From contig JAIGNY010001587.1 in assembly GCA_020152595.1 (NCBI GenBank), forward strand, positions 2,489,501 to 2,553,500: a DNA stretch of 64,000 nt. Reading direction: 5' to 3'. This document shows, piece by piece, positions 47,612-60,435 of this stretch (position 1 is its first letter; each line of letters starts with the position of its first letter). The notes under the pieces are model-generated. The model saw only the letters and a list, made by a program, of their open reading frames with translations. It searched no databases and was not told the DNA's origin. The translations under genes and the position numbers were made by a program. The stretch comes from Chiridota heheva (lineage: Eukaryota; Echinodermata; Holothuroidea; Apodida; Chiridotidae).

Positions 47612-50496
47612 CTATGGAGAGGTTGAAATATTAATTGAAAATGAGACTCATCTACAACATTTAAATTTCATATGAACCAACCATTTTTCCAGCAAATACA
47701 GTTCTGGAGCAGATCATGATCCTCCTGAATATATAACTCTTGAAGTTTCTTATAAACTAATCAATCATAAGAAATCCTCTGAATGTACATGACAGTAGCA
47801 TCATACTCACTGGTTGGTCATAACGAGATATCTAACATGACATTTTTCTTCCATCTCACTTTTCTTCCATCTCACTGTTCTTGCATTTTATTTTCATAGT
47901 GTAAAATCCTTCTTCCCAGTTGTGCATCCCCATTACCTTCATTTCAGGGCTTCTAACATCTTCCCCACATTTCACCAAAACCAAATTAAGCTAAGGACAA
48001 AGATGGTGATAAACCACTTTAAAATTGATTTGGTTGCTAAATCAAAACCAGCGTGTTAACTCTCTTCTGTACTTGTAACAGAGGTTTATATACTTCTATT
48101 AAAGTTCATCTAAATTGGATGTACACCTTTATTTACTCGCATTCAATATAGTAGGAATGAATTAAATTCACTTCAAAGCTTATAATTGTCATTGTCTAAT
48201 TCAGATTTTGCTTCCAATGGTTATTGTTAAATTATAATTTGTTGCTCTTAAAGTCTAAATAGTATTAATTCCACGTGCTCAATAAACGAGGCCGTTTATA
48301 CACAAACTATGAATATCACCTGTTTGTTTTTGCAGTTTGATTATTCAACTGAATATGATATTTGTGTACACTGTAAGGATATTCACAGCCTCATAGAGAA
48401 AGACTTTAGTCACATTTTAAATTTGACATTCAAATGGTTAACAAGCATTCTGTTCCATAGAAAGAGACACTACAATCAGACACATTTGTTCAAATGTCTC
48501 TGTGTATTTGCACTATTTTGTCAACATCAACAATTACATATCAAAAGATGAATGCATGTAACATTTTCTACATCTGGAGAAAAATTCATTGCATATATTG
48601 CATACATCACCATGCAGTAAAGATTTATAAATGATACGACATTCACTTTATCTCTAATGACATGACAAAAAATTATATGATGTTTTTGTTTTAATTCCTT
48701 TTCCTTACAGCCAGTTTTCAGATTAATGCAAACAGTATGAGAAAATAAGTGGCAAACATAAAACATTTCTCTACAAATACATAATCACTCCACTTTTTAA
48801 GGACTATGAACATCTAGAAACACCATGGACTTATTGGTTAAAAATATAATGTAAACCATAAAAATTGCAAAACATTCCAACAAAATTGATTAAAAATTAA
48901 CCAATTTACTCATTTTTAATTTTTATCTGATATTGCACAATAATCTGTGACATCAATGGGGGAAGAATCCTTCCTATTGTAAAACCTTTGTTTCTTATTC
49001 CTCTGTTAATGAAGTTTGAAATATTGCATTTGAATTGGGGCAAAATGCTTAGAAACTTGGTCATATCCCTTATCATAAGGTATTCAGAAAAAACAAGTAG
49101 CTGTATTTGAAGAATAGAATTTAAAGAATTACGTAAAGATTTTAAGATGTGTTTCTCTTACTATATCACAAATTCCGCACAAATTAACAAATCTTGAAAC
49201 TTTGCTTAGTCATACCTTGAAAATTAAATCAACCTTTTACAAAACCTTAAAAAATATTGTTCTCAAAATTCCATGCTCTTTTACACACCTTAAATCTGCT
49301 AGATGTCATTAGTCTTTTAAATGGTTATCTTTATTTTGGTCAACATTATCTTCATCCAATAGCTTACAAAGTTTAGCAGTTTCCAGGGTAACTGTCAATT
49401 TCAAATTTCATCCCATAGAATGGTACAGTATCTGAAGGATTTCATTATTTTTTCTCCAAGTCTGGTATTCAACTCTTCTTTGATATACATCTGGTATATA
49501 TCTGAAACATTGAGGTTGTCCAAACTTCATGTAAGGTCATTGACACCACAGAGATTGTCTACAAAAGAGAGTTATGCAAAACTGAATGTTACTTCTACAT
49601 TTAAAAATACCACAATTATTTCACATAAATTATAATTTAAGGTATTTGTTTGTATTACTTCATTTTTCAATTCATAAGACCCCTGGCATCAAAGTCCTGG
49701 CACCGCTACTGATCAGCCTTACCATTTCTGCAAGCTTCAAAACAGTCACTTACAGTACAGTGAAAAAAATAGAAGATTTGATAGAAAGAACTGTTAATCA
49801 TTGACAAGTACTGTACAGTTACAGCTTGTTTGTTTAATGAGGGCTTAACGGTACCACGACAGCGAGGGTTAAGTTGTGCCTGAGAGGTTAGATCATTCCA
49901 GAGGTAGTAAGAAAAGAAAATAGGAGCAGTCTGAGAGAAGTACGGGGACTAAGAGATAGGAAGCTAGGATCGAAAGAGGAAGTGCAGGGGTGTACAAAAA
50001 GGGGTAAATGTAGGTAGATAGGGTGGGGGAGGAGGACTAAATATGGTTGTAGATGAAAGCATGATGAAGGAAGGTGATCATTTTATCCAAGTGGTTTTTG
50101 GGTTTTTTTTTTAAGAGCTCGGCTATAAAGTTGTGATGGGTGAGGGAAGCTCTGGAGAGGATGTACAGGGGCAGGCAAGGAGGACGTGGTGGACTGTGAG
50201 GGGATTGTTGCAGAGGGGTGGGGGAGCCAGTAAGGATTATACAATATATTATGTTTGATGCTACTGTAGCAGGTCAAGTACAAACAAAATTTTATGCTGG
50301 AAATTGTGTATACTGTACCTCAAAAAGGTCATTGGTAAAAAAATTAAACATTTTTGGTCAATTCATGCAAAGGTTTGATTTCTGTGTACAACAGTGTACA
50401 AACAAACTGAATGTGGGTTAAATCAGTAGCAGTTAGCTTTCTAATGTTGTTTCATTAATAAAAGAAGGAACTATTTTTTTCATTGAGGAGTCAACG
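47612..50496. other. Putative introns or intergenic, mixed repeats
   Basis: AT-rich with no confident exon. A hAT-like tip ends at about 49715 (CCTGGCACCGCTACTG). 49835-50235 is purine-rich. Its minus strand reads SPRTSLRQTAP and FFSYYLWNDLTSQAQLN across frame changes, faintly like a LINE RT C-terminus, but this is too weak to call. Confidence 0.35.
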
Positions 50497-51010
50497 TTGG
50501 TGTTTCAATCAAACTTTAATTTTCATATGATTAGAAAAATCGTTTATACATCAAACTTTGTTACAACTTCTGGTATTAACTATATGGATTACACTCAACA
50601 CCACTACAACCGTGATAAAACAATCAGCATCATGAAATACAAATTATGTTTTTTTCTTATCATCTACATGTCAGAACTTGCTCCAAATTCACTAAAAAAA
50701 CAGTTTCACCCTCTTCTACTTCACCATTTTATGCATGCTCTCATTATGGCTTTATGTCATATGACACCACATTAATGATCACTATTGTACTTGTCATCAT
50801 ACCTTTTCAAAAATTGGAAAACTGTCTCGCATTTTCATGCATCCCTCCTTGGTCCTTGGTACTCTATGGCAAGGTTAGATCTATATGGTAACATCTTGCT
50901 ATGTTTGCTGTATGTCCTTCATTCTGCATTCAAATGAAAATAATAGGATGGTAACTTTGATTTATAAACATAGTGTTACTTGCATGTAGTTTATTTATTA
51001 AAATATTTTT
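50497..51010. repeat. Local duplication, copy A (empty site)
   Basis: It shares CAAACTTTGTTACAA, CTCCAAATTCA, CTTCACCAT, CATATGACACCAC, TTAATGATCAC, GGTACTCT, GGCAAGG and TAACTTTGATTT in order with copy B at 51290-52310. At 50758-50765 it has a single CATATGAC followed directly by ACCAC, whereas copy B has an insertion there. Confidence 0.7.
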
Positions 51011-51417
51011 ACCAAGTTTATTTAGATAAACCAGCAGGTTTACTGTTGTACATCAAGGTGTACTATGATATTCAGATCAAACCCTGATCAAATCATGTCT
51101 CATTCTGGGTAGGGGAAGCTACTTATTAAGACAAAATAGGTAATACATTTATTTTAAGAAGTCACAAAAAGGTCAGTTCCATTGTGGGTGCAACAACGAC
51201 AGTTTGATAAAAAGCTTGCTTTCATTGTTTGATAAAGTACACAGGGTAGGCCTACTGTATAACTTCCATGGGGAGTCAAGTTTTGATGTTTGTGTGAAAC
51301 TTGAATTTTTAAATGATCACACAATTCAAACTTTGTTACAATGACATTCAACTAACTTGAGCTCCAAATTCAACGTCTTGCCCTTCACCATCTTGTTTTG
51401 AATTTGCATCATATGAC

Positions 51418-51945
51418 CAGTGGCGTATTCAGTGGGGGATCATGTGGAAAACTCTTCTCCCTCCCCCCCCCCCCCTCCATCCCGCCGTGAAAATCTGTAT
51501 GTAAAATGTAAGTATCGGGATATACCAGTATACAATATCCTATACAGTACGTCATTTTAAGGAAAAAGTTGAAAAATGAATGTACAACGAAATTGGTTAT
51601 GACTTTGTTTCTATTCAGTTTTTGAAAAATTTTATTCAATTTTCGGAATTATTATTCTTAATTTTGCTAATTTTTTCCAATTTTCATGCAATTTCTTGGA
51701 TTTTAGGAAAATCTTCAGGAAATCTTGCCAAAATGTTTCAAATGGTTACTCAAATTTCCAACATTTGTACCATAACTTCCAGTAATTTGACTAAATTTCC
51801 TAATAATTATCTTTTACTTTTTCAATTTAATATTAACAATATCCCAATTTTACCTTCAAACTGGGAAGGTGACATCAGAATCCCCTTCACTTCCTATACA
51901 ACTGTGCGAAGAACCCTTGTCCGATAATTTCTATTTGCCTCTCTT
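51418..51945. mobile_element. 528-bp insertion with 8-bp target duplication
   Basis: CATATGAC occurs at 51410-51417 and 51946-51953, while the duplicated locus (copy A, 50758) has it once, giving a local empty site. The left tip is CAGTGGCGTATTCAGTGGG, typical of hAT-type short elements, and 8 bp is the hAT duplication length. The expected right tip is decayed (TTTGCCTCTCTT). The interior is C-rich, then A/T words like those at 12878-13410. Confidence 0.6.
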
Positions 51946-52009
51946 CATATGACGCCACTTTAATGACCACTTGAACGTTTTTTATAAGTGTACAGTACAT
52001 GTACCAATC

Positions 52010-52123
52010 AGACTTATCAGTTATGAATTTTGGTACTCTGCCTTCTTGCATCTTCAAAATCACACAACCCTCTTCGGTAGGCTGTTGCAAGGCAAGGCTG
52101 ATGTGGAAATGGCTTGCTTTATC
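52010..52123 (-). CDS. Possible internal exon, unknown protein
   Basis: On the minus strand a strong acceptor (TTTTCCTTGTGTTGCAG) ends at 52124. The frame then reads, in phase 0, DKASHFHISLALQQPTEEGC followed by VILKMQEGRVPKFITDK. The open frame continues to 51887 but enters the hAT-like insertion at 51945, so the true end must lie before it. No consensus GT donor is evident, and the left limit given here is approximate. The family is not recognised. It lies between the first exon at 53127 and the terminal exon at 47611 on the same strand. Confidence 0.35.
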
Positions 52124-52310
52124 CTGCAACACAAGGAAAAGAAGAAAATGGTAAATTGGTTAACTTTGATTTCTAAGTTAATGTAGTGCTAGTACAGTTA
52201 ATACAACTGTATACCTACATCAGCTTAAACTCCATAAAGTTTGGTGGTAGTATAGAGTGCTAGGTTGGAAGTTATTTATTTATTACTTAAAAAATATTTA
52301 AAATGAACAA

Positions 52311-53126
52311 CTCTGAAAAATGTTTTTTTAGAACCTTTGTGCATCTTTGTGTTTACTGTTTTCTTTTGTAATAGTGGTGTTTGAGTTTAATATGACGTGA
52401 CTAAAGCCCATTTCACCTGCCATTAACATAAGATGATGCTAGACCTAAATTTGTGTTAAGAGCTAGCCTGTCTCGTGTCAACAAAAAAAGTAAACTAAGT
52501 AGGCCTAGGCCTATTGAAATAATTTAAACTTGCAAGTTACTCTTCAAACAATTTTAATTCCCCAACGTACGAGATCGTTCTGCCCCCACGAGATCGCTTT
52601 TCACCTCCCCCACTTGCCCCAGAAAATTTTGTAAAGAGACATTTTGTCCGATTTATAGACCTTTCCCCAATTAGACAAAACTCCCCCGCTCCTCCCCCTT
52701 CCCCGAAAAAAAAGATCAAAATCCTAGCGCCATGCCAAGCTCTATTTTCCCGTTTTGGCTTGATCTTATTATGTACAATAAGATGACGACTACATGGTGA
52801 CGACGTTATAATTGATCAGAGATATTGATTTCAAACTATAATCGCCATATTCGTGTATTGTTTTGATGTAGGCATAACGTTAGGCTATGCACAAGCCCCA
52901 AATAATGGCTTGTAGATGCAACCTCGTGGAATAGGTATACATTACACACTGTGGAGTTTGGTGAAACAGTGAATGCCTCCACTCACGATTCAATTTAAGG
53001 TTATATTCGGGGCTTAATTTTCTCTCTGGGCACTAAATATGCTTTAACCACTAAAGTTACAATTAATCATTCTTTTCTTAATTTTTCAGAATAATGAATT
53101 AAAGAAGAAAAAATAGCATAACTTAC
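52311..53126. other. Putative first intron, no feature
   Basis: AT-rich, with TAGGCCTAGGCCTATTG at 52500 and a C-rich stretch at 52570-52700 that resembles the tips of hAT-like fragments. No open frame with splice limits. Confidence 0.4.
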
Positions 53127-53205
53127 CTGCTTTTACCGTTCGTTTACTCGGCAAACTGTTGGTCGGCTGTGGAAAAAGTTTGCTAAGGTGCGCGCGCGAC
53201 GACTG
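53127..53205 (-). other. Possible non-coding first exon
   Basis: On the minus strand, GCAG at 53130-53127 is followed by GTAAGT (53126-53121), a consensus donor. Upstream is GCGCGCGCAC (about 53191-53200), a small CpG-rich patch in an AT-rich context, as at many metazoan promoters. There is no ATG in the segment. The right limit is a guess. Confidence 0.3.
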
Positions 53206-53334
53206 AAAAAAGCCTAGATTATGTAGATAAATTAGCATGTGGGTTCCAAATCTGACACAAAAAGTTTAATGTGGGATCCAATGGGAGTGACGTCAAAGTT
53301 TGGTATCTAAGTTATTATATATCTTATCTGTGGA

Positions 53335-53775
53335 TGCCATAGCCTCAGATTCCTCAGTCTTTATATATTCTATCATGCTTTGTCCTGTGTATTTGTTGCT
53401 TAAAAACCATTGGCTATGTCAGGAAAGTAGTAAAACAGAATCTAGCAAGAGTTATTATAATTTACCACCTAAAGAAAGTCTGGAAAAATTAATTTCAATA
53501 GTAAAAAAATTAAATACATTTTTCTGTAAAATACATAGACAATTGATAAGAATGTGAGGATGATGGGACAACCTTCCATAGGAGAATTAAAACACCAGAC
53601 TGAATCATTTCTACACAGATAGCAAACAGGAAAAAATAAATAAACTTGAATATCTCCTTAATGGAACAAGATTTTTGAATACCTTTTTCCCCATTTTGTT
53701 TCTTTTCTAGTGCTCTTTTGTTATAAGATGAACTTGCTTGACCATTGAACTAATGATTTAAAAAAATGTGAAAAC
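53335..53775 (+). repeat. Dispersed repeat, copy of 14905-15330
   Basis: TCTTTATATATTCTATCATG, TTGCTTAAAAACCATTGG, AAGAATGTGAGGATGATGG, ACTTGAATATCTCCTTAA and TGCTTGACCATTGAACTAAT match 14905-15330 in order and strand. Confidence 0.8.
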
Positions 53776-53893
53776 CATGTTGATATTCTGTTTACAGTCA
53801 GCTTTAGAAATGATTGCATTTCAAAGGTGTCACTAGTGTGTTGAAAAGTGACTCTGAATTGTTGACGTGTACAGTGTGGCAGTGTGATGTTAA

Positions 53894-54138
53894 AGGAAAG
53901 GTGTCGTCCTATAAATAAATTCAGAAATGAACTCCGCAGTGCGTGTGACATCACTTCCCTTTTTCAATTTTTTCTAATTGATCGCAAGAAATTTGCCTCC
54001 TTATCGACCGTACATAGGGGCCTAATGAGTGATCGATAACATGAGATTTTTCGCGATAGGAAAATTGAAAACCGGAAATGACGTTACCAACTTGGCGGCG
54101 TTCACTTATAAATTTATTGATTGGACGATACCTTCTCT
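53894..54138. mobile_element. Foldback element family 2, TTAA-flanked copy
   Basis: TTAA at 53890-53893 and 54139-54142. Ends AGGAAAGGTGTCGTCC and GGACGATACCTTCTCT. Arms of about 100 bp (GTGACATCACTTCC, TTGATCGCAAGAAA and the inverses) flank a centre unlike that of the copy at 21868. No open frame. Confidence 0.75.
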
Positions 54139-55427
54139 TTAAGCTTGCAAATCCAAATTAATGTTTCTGTATTTCTTTGAAAATTAATTGCCTATTTCTA
54201 ATTATTGAATTTTTCAGATGGGTTAAACCTCCTGCACTTTGCAAGAAAAGTTTGTTTATATGTACCTTTCACTCTTATTAGAGGAAAAACAATTTCTTCA
54301 TAGAAATACTTTAAAATAATTTTCTTGAATTTGCAATTATGACACCAAACTTTACACTGCAAGTTGGTCAATTTTCAACACACTGATAAATTTTTTGAAA
54401 CACAATAACTCCTTAGCGGAGTAAGATACGGTCCTCTATCAAATAAATGAAAATGAAACTTCGCTGGAATATTCTTTTAATCACTGCATCATCCCCCGCT
54501 GTATCTTTCTCAATCGAGATATCAGTCCGAACATTGATAAATGAAAGCCAAGTCTGATATTTGACAAACAAAAATCAAACCCACAGTTGACAGAATCTCG
54601 AAAAATCAGTGAATAAGGTACAAAGTACGTATAGTTATATAAATTAGACATAACAGACTAATGCTGTATTTATTTAAAATTAATATGTCAAAAGTATCCC
54701 AAGGTAAGAATGTAAAGTTTTTCGAGGGTGTTTCAGATCATTAAAATTCCAAAACAAAATTTCAGTTTTCACGATAAAAGATTCGTGAGTTTAATATAAA
54801 AAATCTAAGAACAATCCTGTATTTTTCGATACATTAGCAATATCGCTCAGAATCATATATTGACCAATTTATTCAGTGGGAAAGTAAATTATTCAGCATA
54901 CCTTTAGTTGCCTTAAGCGGTTAAGATTGATAACACAGGTTAATAACAGCTGGGTGCAGTGATGATATTTGTCTTTCTGTTACTTAAAGAAATGGGAGAC
55001 ACATACTATTTTAATGTGATGATACAATATTGTACACACTGCTTAAGCATTTATGGACATAGTTATCATCATAATATGGTTCAATAACACTTGATTCAAA
55101 GCTTGAATCACAATTTGGCCTTATTTCTTAATTCGTTTTTCATATGCTCTGCTTAAAGGGAGTGATCAGGTACTGAGCAACAGCATGAGCGTAAACAGCT
55201 TATGTACTAAGAACTATGCAAACACCAAGTAGTCCCATCAAATTCGGTTAGAAATTGACTATTTTACAGCATTTTAAAAGTTAGATACCTCACTGTAATT
55301 AACATAAAACTGCAATTTTAACTCTAATTAATATAAAACTGTAAGTCTAATTAACATAAAATTGCGCAATATTTTGCTTATAAAGTTAACTTCTTTTTTT
55401 TTCTTTTTTTTTCGGTCCTTCCCTCAG
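54139..55427. other. Intergenic with repeat fragments
   Basis: 54300-54480 is the inverse of 22114-22285 (ending GAATATTCTTTTAA). 54485-54530 matches 44690-44735. The rest is AT-rich; 55290-55370 repeats TCTAATTAAYATAAAAYTG three times. Confidence 0.5.
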
Positions 55428-55436
55428 ATATTTTGA

Positions 55437-55577
55437 AACGCAGAAGTTTGCTATAGTGAACAGGAAATTGGATATTATTATAACCTTGATCCAGATTTAG
55501 CAGTAGAATACAATTTGAGAAACTTTAAAATTTGGGAAAGAAATGTGAAGAATTACATTAAAGAATTTCAACCGTAA
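55437..55577 (+). CDS. Weak candidate terminal exon, unknown protein
   Basis: A long pyrimidine tract (TTCTTTTTTTTTTCGGTCC) and CCCTCAG ending at 55427 make a strong acceptor. After a stop at 55434-55436 the frame reads NAEVCYSEQEIGYYYNLDPD and LAVEYNLRNFKIWERNVKNY, then IKEFQP and TAA at 55575-55577. A second AG at 55442-55443 would exclude the stop. The peptide has protein-like composition, but I recognise no family, and it may be a remnant of a mobile-element protein. Confidence 0.25.
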   Translation, partial: NAEVCYSEQEIGYYYNLDPDLAVEYNLRNFKIWERNVKNYIKEFQP

Positions 55578-57279
55578 TCCTTTTCATACATCATCGATAG
55601 TGTACATGCTGAAAAATCTTACAAACTTTTATTACCTTTTAACTTAATTACAATTGCTATTGTGACATTTAAGAACTGTTCCGCTCAGAACTGGAAACAT
55701 TTGTATACCTGTGCAAAGTATGATGTCATTGATCATTACTAAAACCTCCAATGGAGGAGGGGACGTGCCCCGAAATCGTACAAATTTAACAACTTAAATA
55801 TGGTTTTTAGTGTGTATTTGAAATGATTTTTAAGCAATTTCCTGCTACCAAAACCACGAAAAACGCAGGGTTTCTTACACCACACCCTTCTTCGCCCCTG
55901 GGTCTCCACCAGGGCTTCGCCCCTGGATTCCATCAGGGGCCCTTAAGCATGCCCTGGACCCCACGCCGTTGTGACGCACGCTTCGCGTGCGCAGTTAGGC
56001 CTACAGAAAAGGCGGTACACACAGAAATTAAAAATGAGTCACTAAATTTGAACAAAGAAATAGATATGTTTAAAAAAATATTGTATCTTTATAATAGTTT
56101 GGCTGACAATGGCTGCTATATACTCATTTGATTGCTTATAAACTCATATCCACGGTAAAAGCATGTTAATAGCATGTTGTGTATTAAATAAGAAGAAACA
56201 GACGATAAGGATGGCTTTAGAGCATAGACCGATAAGTTAATGATAAAATTCATTTCACAAAAGTTCATTTTTGCATGATATAATTCTAAACCGTAGATTA
56301 TATATCCACGCATATTGCTTATCATCTTTAGTTCAAGGAAGAAAGGTGTGATGTAAGAACCCTATTTACCTACACAAAATGAATGTCTTGCTTAGGAGGA
56401 TAGAAACCCAATGACGATTATGCTTACCGTTAAAGCATTTAAATAAAATTTACATCAATAATAATATATATAGCTCATAAGTTTGTGTTTATGAACTTAT
56501 CCATCGCATAAACCAACTGTAAGTACCTAATCATGAGTTTCCATAAGGCTATAATGAAATAATATAATACGTACAATTTTGTTCATATATACTTTATATA
56601 CATAATGCATTGCAAGAACCCATAATTGATTATCCTGTGCTGAATGCATGAGCGTATCAAATCATGCACGCACACTACATTTGTTGGTTGACAAAACAAA
56701 AGAAGTTGAACACATTCACACGGTTAATAGGCAGAGGTGATTGAGAAAGTTCATAGACATAGAAATTACGCATATTTAAATTTGATTGGTTTCAGGTAGA
56801 TATTTTCGATTTTATTTAATTCACTCTATAATTTTGCCATTTATGATGTTATGAAATTGCCAATACATTGTGATTTTCACAGCTTTCATCATCTGCTTTG
56901 GTTACGAAATAGAACATTCAAGAAATTACAGTTATCAAATTACAGCATAGACGAATTGGTACAATTTGGACAAAACCTTTCTATATTACTTTGCATGAAG
57001 CATTATCTTTGCAGAATCGTGAACTGGAGTCATTGGGATATGCAATTAGCCCGATTATTTCTTATCAGGTATATTCGACACGCTAATAAAGATAGTTTCC
57101 ATCTGGTAAATCACGCAAGCTAATGAAAGGTACAATCTCTTATATTTACACACTTACCCATTTGCTTTAATTAAATCTGTAAAATCGATGTTAATGTTCT
57201 TTTATCAATGTGATGCATTTGCTTTCAACATTCAATGTAATTGCCTTACCAACTGATCCAGACGTTAGTTAAATTTAAT
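55578..57279. other. Intergenic, GC-rich repeat fragment at 55880-56005
   Basis: CGCCCCTGGGTCTCCACCAG and related phrases form a GC-rich fragment like those at 44985 and 45370. At 56636-56684, GTGCTGAATGCATGAGCGTA with ACGCACACTACAT repeats the sequence directly after the 28-bp minisatellite (42394-42440). No gene. Confidence 0.5.
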
Positions 57280-57475
57280 CCATCCTAGCCATTAGGCACA
57301 TAGAGCCGGTGCTAATCCCCAGGTTTCCATGGCGCCAGTGGTTGAGAGCACATGACACCCCTGGACTGGACGCCAGTCCATCGCAGGTAAACTTTCCAGC
57401 AGTGCTGTTACTCATTATACAGCTCAGTGGACTGAGGCTAGTAGAGTAAAGTGTCTTGTTAAAGGACGCAATGAA
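57280..57475 (-). repeat. SINE fragment lacking its tRNA head
   Basis: It matches the body and 3' part of the SINE at 10394-10635: ACATAGAGCCGGTGCTAATC, GCCAGTCCATCGCAG, CCAGCAGTGCTG and AGAGTAAAGTGTCTTGTT. The box A/box B head is missing, as expected of a 5'-truncated copy. Confidence 0.7.
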
Positions 57476-59024
57476 CATCAAAAAGTACATATTGTAAATC
57501 ACAGTTGGGAAAAAGATCTTTTCAATGAGATAACGAATGTTTTCAAAGAAAGTGAGTGTGTGACGGCACTCGATTGAAGTAACTTTCGTCATTATCCATA
57601 TTTGAATACACTTGTGCTATCTTTACAACTCGATATTTTAATTACGAAACAAAATTTTGAGTAATTGTGTTATACTGTAATCTTTCAATCCAATCGGTAT
57701 AAAGATTTCTGAACAATACACTGATTCCGAAATTAGGACAACTCCTGGTGGACAACTGCCTAACAAAACAGTACTATTCTGAGCTCGTTCCTGAGTTTCA
57801 ACAGCTAATGCTGCTTGATTGAATTTTCGAACAACAACTTTTATGCCTACGCCAACTTTGAAGGAAAATCGCCGCCCTGACCTCCCTCGTTCATCGAAAG
57901 AATCATTCTATCAATAACAAATATGTATTTCAAATCTTATTCAAAATGTCTGTTTTGATCCAGTTGGTAGAAGTGATTTTGTACGTTTGATTCTTTTTCT
58001 CAGTGGAAACTTTTTCTCGAAGTTTAGAAAAACACACTCTTGTTTGACAAAAAGAACTTCTCATCAATTAAAATATCCATATTTCATATTTCCAGACAGC
58101 TAAAGCTCCATATGTCTTATGTCGAACTTTTGAAAAGGCTACTCAAAAAACAATTTTTCTTTTCACACATGTAAAAGTAACTTCTCAGTATATATTGAAA
58201 TCTATATATCTGCGATTGGGACATTACACCATTTTCAAATATACATTTCGAGCTCAAATTTGTTTACGGTCTGCAGGCTGAAAAAAAGGTAGTGCGTTTA
58301 AGCTGTCAATTTGAAAATAGCTTTCATGAAGTTTTGAAGGCTTGTGAAAAGAAGGTGTAATTAATTATCTAGATATGCAAGTTATTGATTTTCTCACCTT
58401 GTTAAACAGTTGTGAATAATATTCTTGGTGTGCACTCTGTAGAAACGCCAAGAAATTTAAACAAAGTAAGTTAAAAACAAGGTCTTGACGGATATGATGT
58501 ATGTTTTAAACAAAATACATCTGCACATGTCCACTCACACCAAAGAGTTAAAGCAACAAACATGGAACTGATTTGAAATAGGATTCTTTAGTTAAATCTA
58601 ATTAAATTTCCACCAAACTACATACTACTTATCTAAAACACATGGAATTATTTAGGTAAAGGATGTTTTTGTTGTTCTAATTACATTTCATTTGCTTTGT
58701 TAACTCCACATCAGTCAGCATTTCTCGATGATAAGTTTTAAGAGTCGACTGCAGTCTTCAAAATATGTTATCATACTGATGATATATTCCGAGATAACCA
58801 AGAAGTACTAGTTCTATATATTCAACAACACTATGCTATAGAACCATCTTTTCCTGTTAAATTGACAAGATCCGTGGCCAAACCTACAAATGTAGGAAGC
58901 AATAGAGGGCGGGCAGGGGAAACTACTCTGGTTTGGAGGTTAAAGGTGTGAAGTAATTGAAATGAAATAGAAACAAACTTGGCAAACAAATTTCAGAGAC
59001 GATAAAGAAGTCTGCTCTCTTAGC
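57476..59024. other. Intergenic, no gene seen
   Basis: AT-rich; no repeat or open frame that can be supported. Confidence 0.5.
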
Positions 59025-59559
59025 CAGTTCGGGAGCAACCCGAAAAACTGGGTACTTTAAAATACCCAAAAAATTGGGTACTTTTGATGTATTACGGCAT
59101 TGCATGAGCCTACACATTTGACTAGCCCACACTAAACATATGAGGTTTCTTATTTTCCGCTCTGGATTGTCCAAACTTTTAAAGGATATCCTGAAATTTT
59201 GGAGATTGATAGTAAATAGATATTCAAAATTTTTACCGCTGTTTTTAACTTACGGTTGTCTTTTTGAGATAATCAATAAAACAGATTATAGGCAGTCTGT
59301 TTTGTTCATTTTCTTTAAAAGGTGATGATGAATTTCAAAAAGCAGCGGCAAAAAGTTTTTAATATCTATTTACTATCCTTCTTTAAAATTTCAGGATATC
59401 CATTGCAATTTTGGACAATCCGGAGATGAAAATGAGAAACCCCGTATGTTTAGTGTGGGCTAGTCAAAGGTGTAGGCTCATGCGATGACGTAATACATAA
59501 AAGTACCCAATTTTCTGGGTATTTCAAAGTACCCAGTTTTTCGGGCTGCTCCCGAACTG
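59025..59559. mobile_element. Foldback element family 1, copy with target duplication
   Basis: 535 bp, ends CAGTTCGGGAGCAACCCG and CGGGCTGCTCCCGAACTG. TTAGC lies directly outside both ends (59020-59024 and 59560-59564), a 5-bp target duplication. The two arms of about 245 bp are inverted copies. They match the element at 30056 over their whole length, with a different centre (CAGATTATAGGCAGTCTGTT). Confidence 0.92.
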
Positions 59560-59564
59560 TTAGC

Positions 59565-60060
59565 AGGATATATTCTGATAACCAGCAACGCTTGCTGGAA
59601 ACTTGATTTATTTCGATCCACACCCCCGAACGGGAGATATCCCGATGGGGAATGTTTGTCACTATAACCCACAATGCATCTGTCCAAATTCAAATCGCTC
59701 TAACGGTTAAATAGGTTTTATCCAAGGTAGGAAAATGCATGCGAAATATTCAAACTTATTGGTGTAACAGAACAATGAAATTATTTTCTCCATTTTCACG
59801 AACGCAAATTTAAGTTTAACCAGGAAATTTTAACGTAATCTTTCAAGATTTATTTCATTGTTTTTGAAAAGCAGGTTTTAACATTTTAACCCACCAGCAA
59901 AAGCTCAAAATTATACAGGCTATTAATTATAATATCATTTCCAAAGTATATAACTTCATAATTACAGAATTTGAAAAGCAAAAACAAATTAACGGCTGAA
60001 CTTATTAGCAACAATTCAAGCAATTCCTGGAGTTGCTGATATCATCACCTTAAGCATACA
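59565..60060. other. Spacer with a fragment of the 32-kb MITE family
   Basis: 59581-59597 is a perfect small hairpin (CCAGCAA-CGC-TTGCTGG). 59615-59690 (CCCCGAACGGGAGATATCCC, CCCACAATGCATCTGTCC) matches the left half of the split element at 32023-32312. No gene. Confidence 0.5.
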
Positions 60061-60267
60061 ACATATGGTTGGTACAGATCTTGCCCTCTTGGAGTTTAAA
60101 GTGGTACTAAATTGTACAAATTACCACATAATTACCCCCTAAAATTGCATATTTAACCACCAAAACAACATCTGGAATTCATTTATCTTACCCTACTATA
60201 TAACACCACCGACGCTCAGATCACTCTTACCATTCCAAAACTATGGGGAAAGGGGTCACTAGTTCTG

Positions 60268-60280
60268 TGACCTCTGACCT
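60268..60280 (-). promoter_or_regulatory. Perfect DR1 nuclear-receptor site
   Basis: TGACCTCTGACCT, that is AGGTCA-G-AGGTCA on the minus strand, the consensus for RXR heterodimers and HNF4-type receptors. It lies in the first unit of the tandem repeat. Binding is an inference from sequence only. Confidence 0.45.
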
Positions 60281-60435
60281 TTGAACTCTGAACCTAAAGT
60301 TTACGGGACGCAGGTTCATGTACGACAGTATTATGACACAAACATAGGATTGGTATAGATCTTGCACTTTCGGAATTTAAAGTGGCACAAAAATGTACAA
60401 ATAAGTACATAATTACTCCTTAGAAATCACATATT

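Larger units (their letters stand above)
51290..52310. repeat. Local duplication, copy B (interrupted)
   Basis: Diverged direct copy of 50497-51010, interrupted at 51418-51945. Its right part contains the exon-like segment on the minus strand near 52123, whose frame is destroyed by stops in copy A. Confidence 0.7.

Noticed and set aside
49835-50235. LINE reverse-transcriptase tail on the minus strand
   Set aside because: Only a faint likeness spread over changing frames; no diagnostic motif such as an intact LWNSL block.
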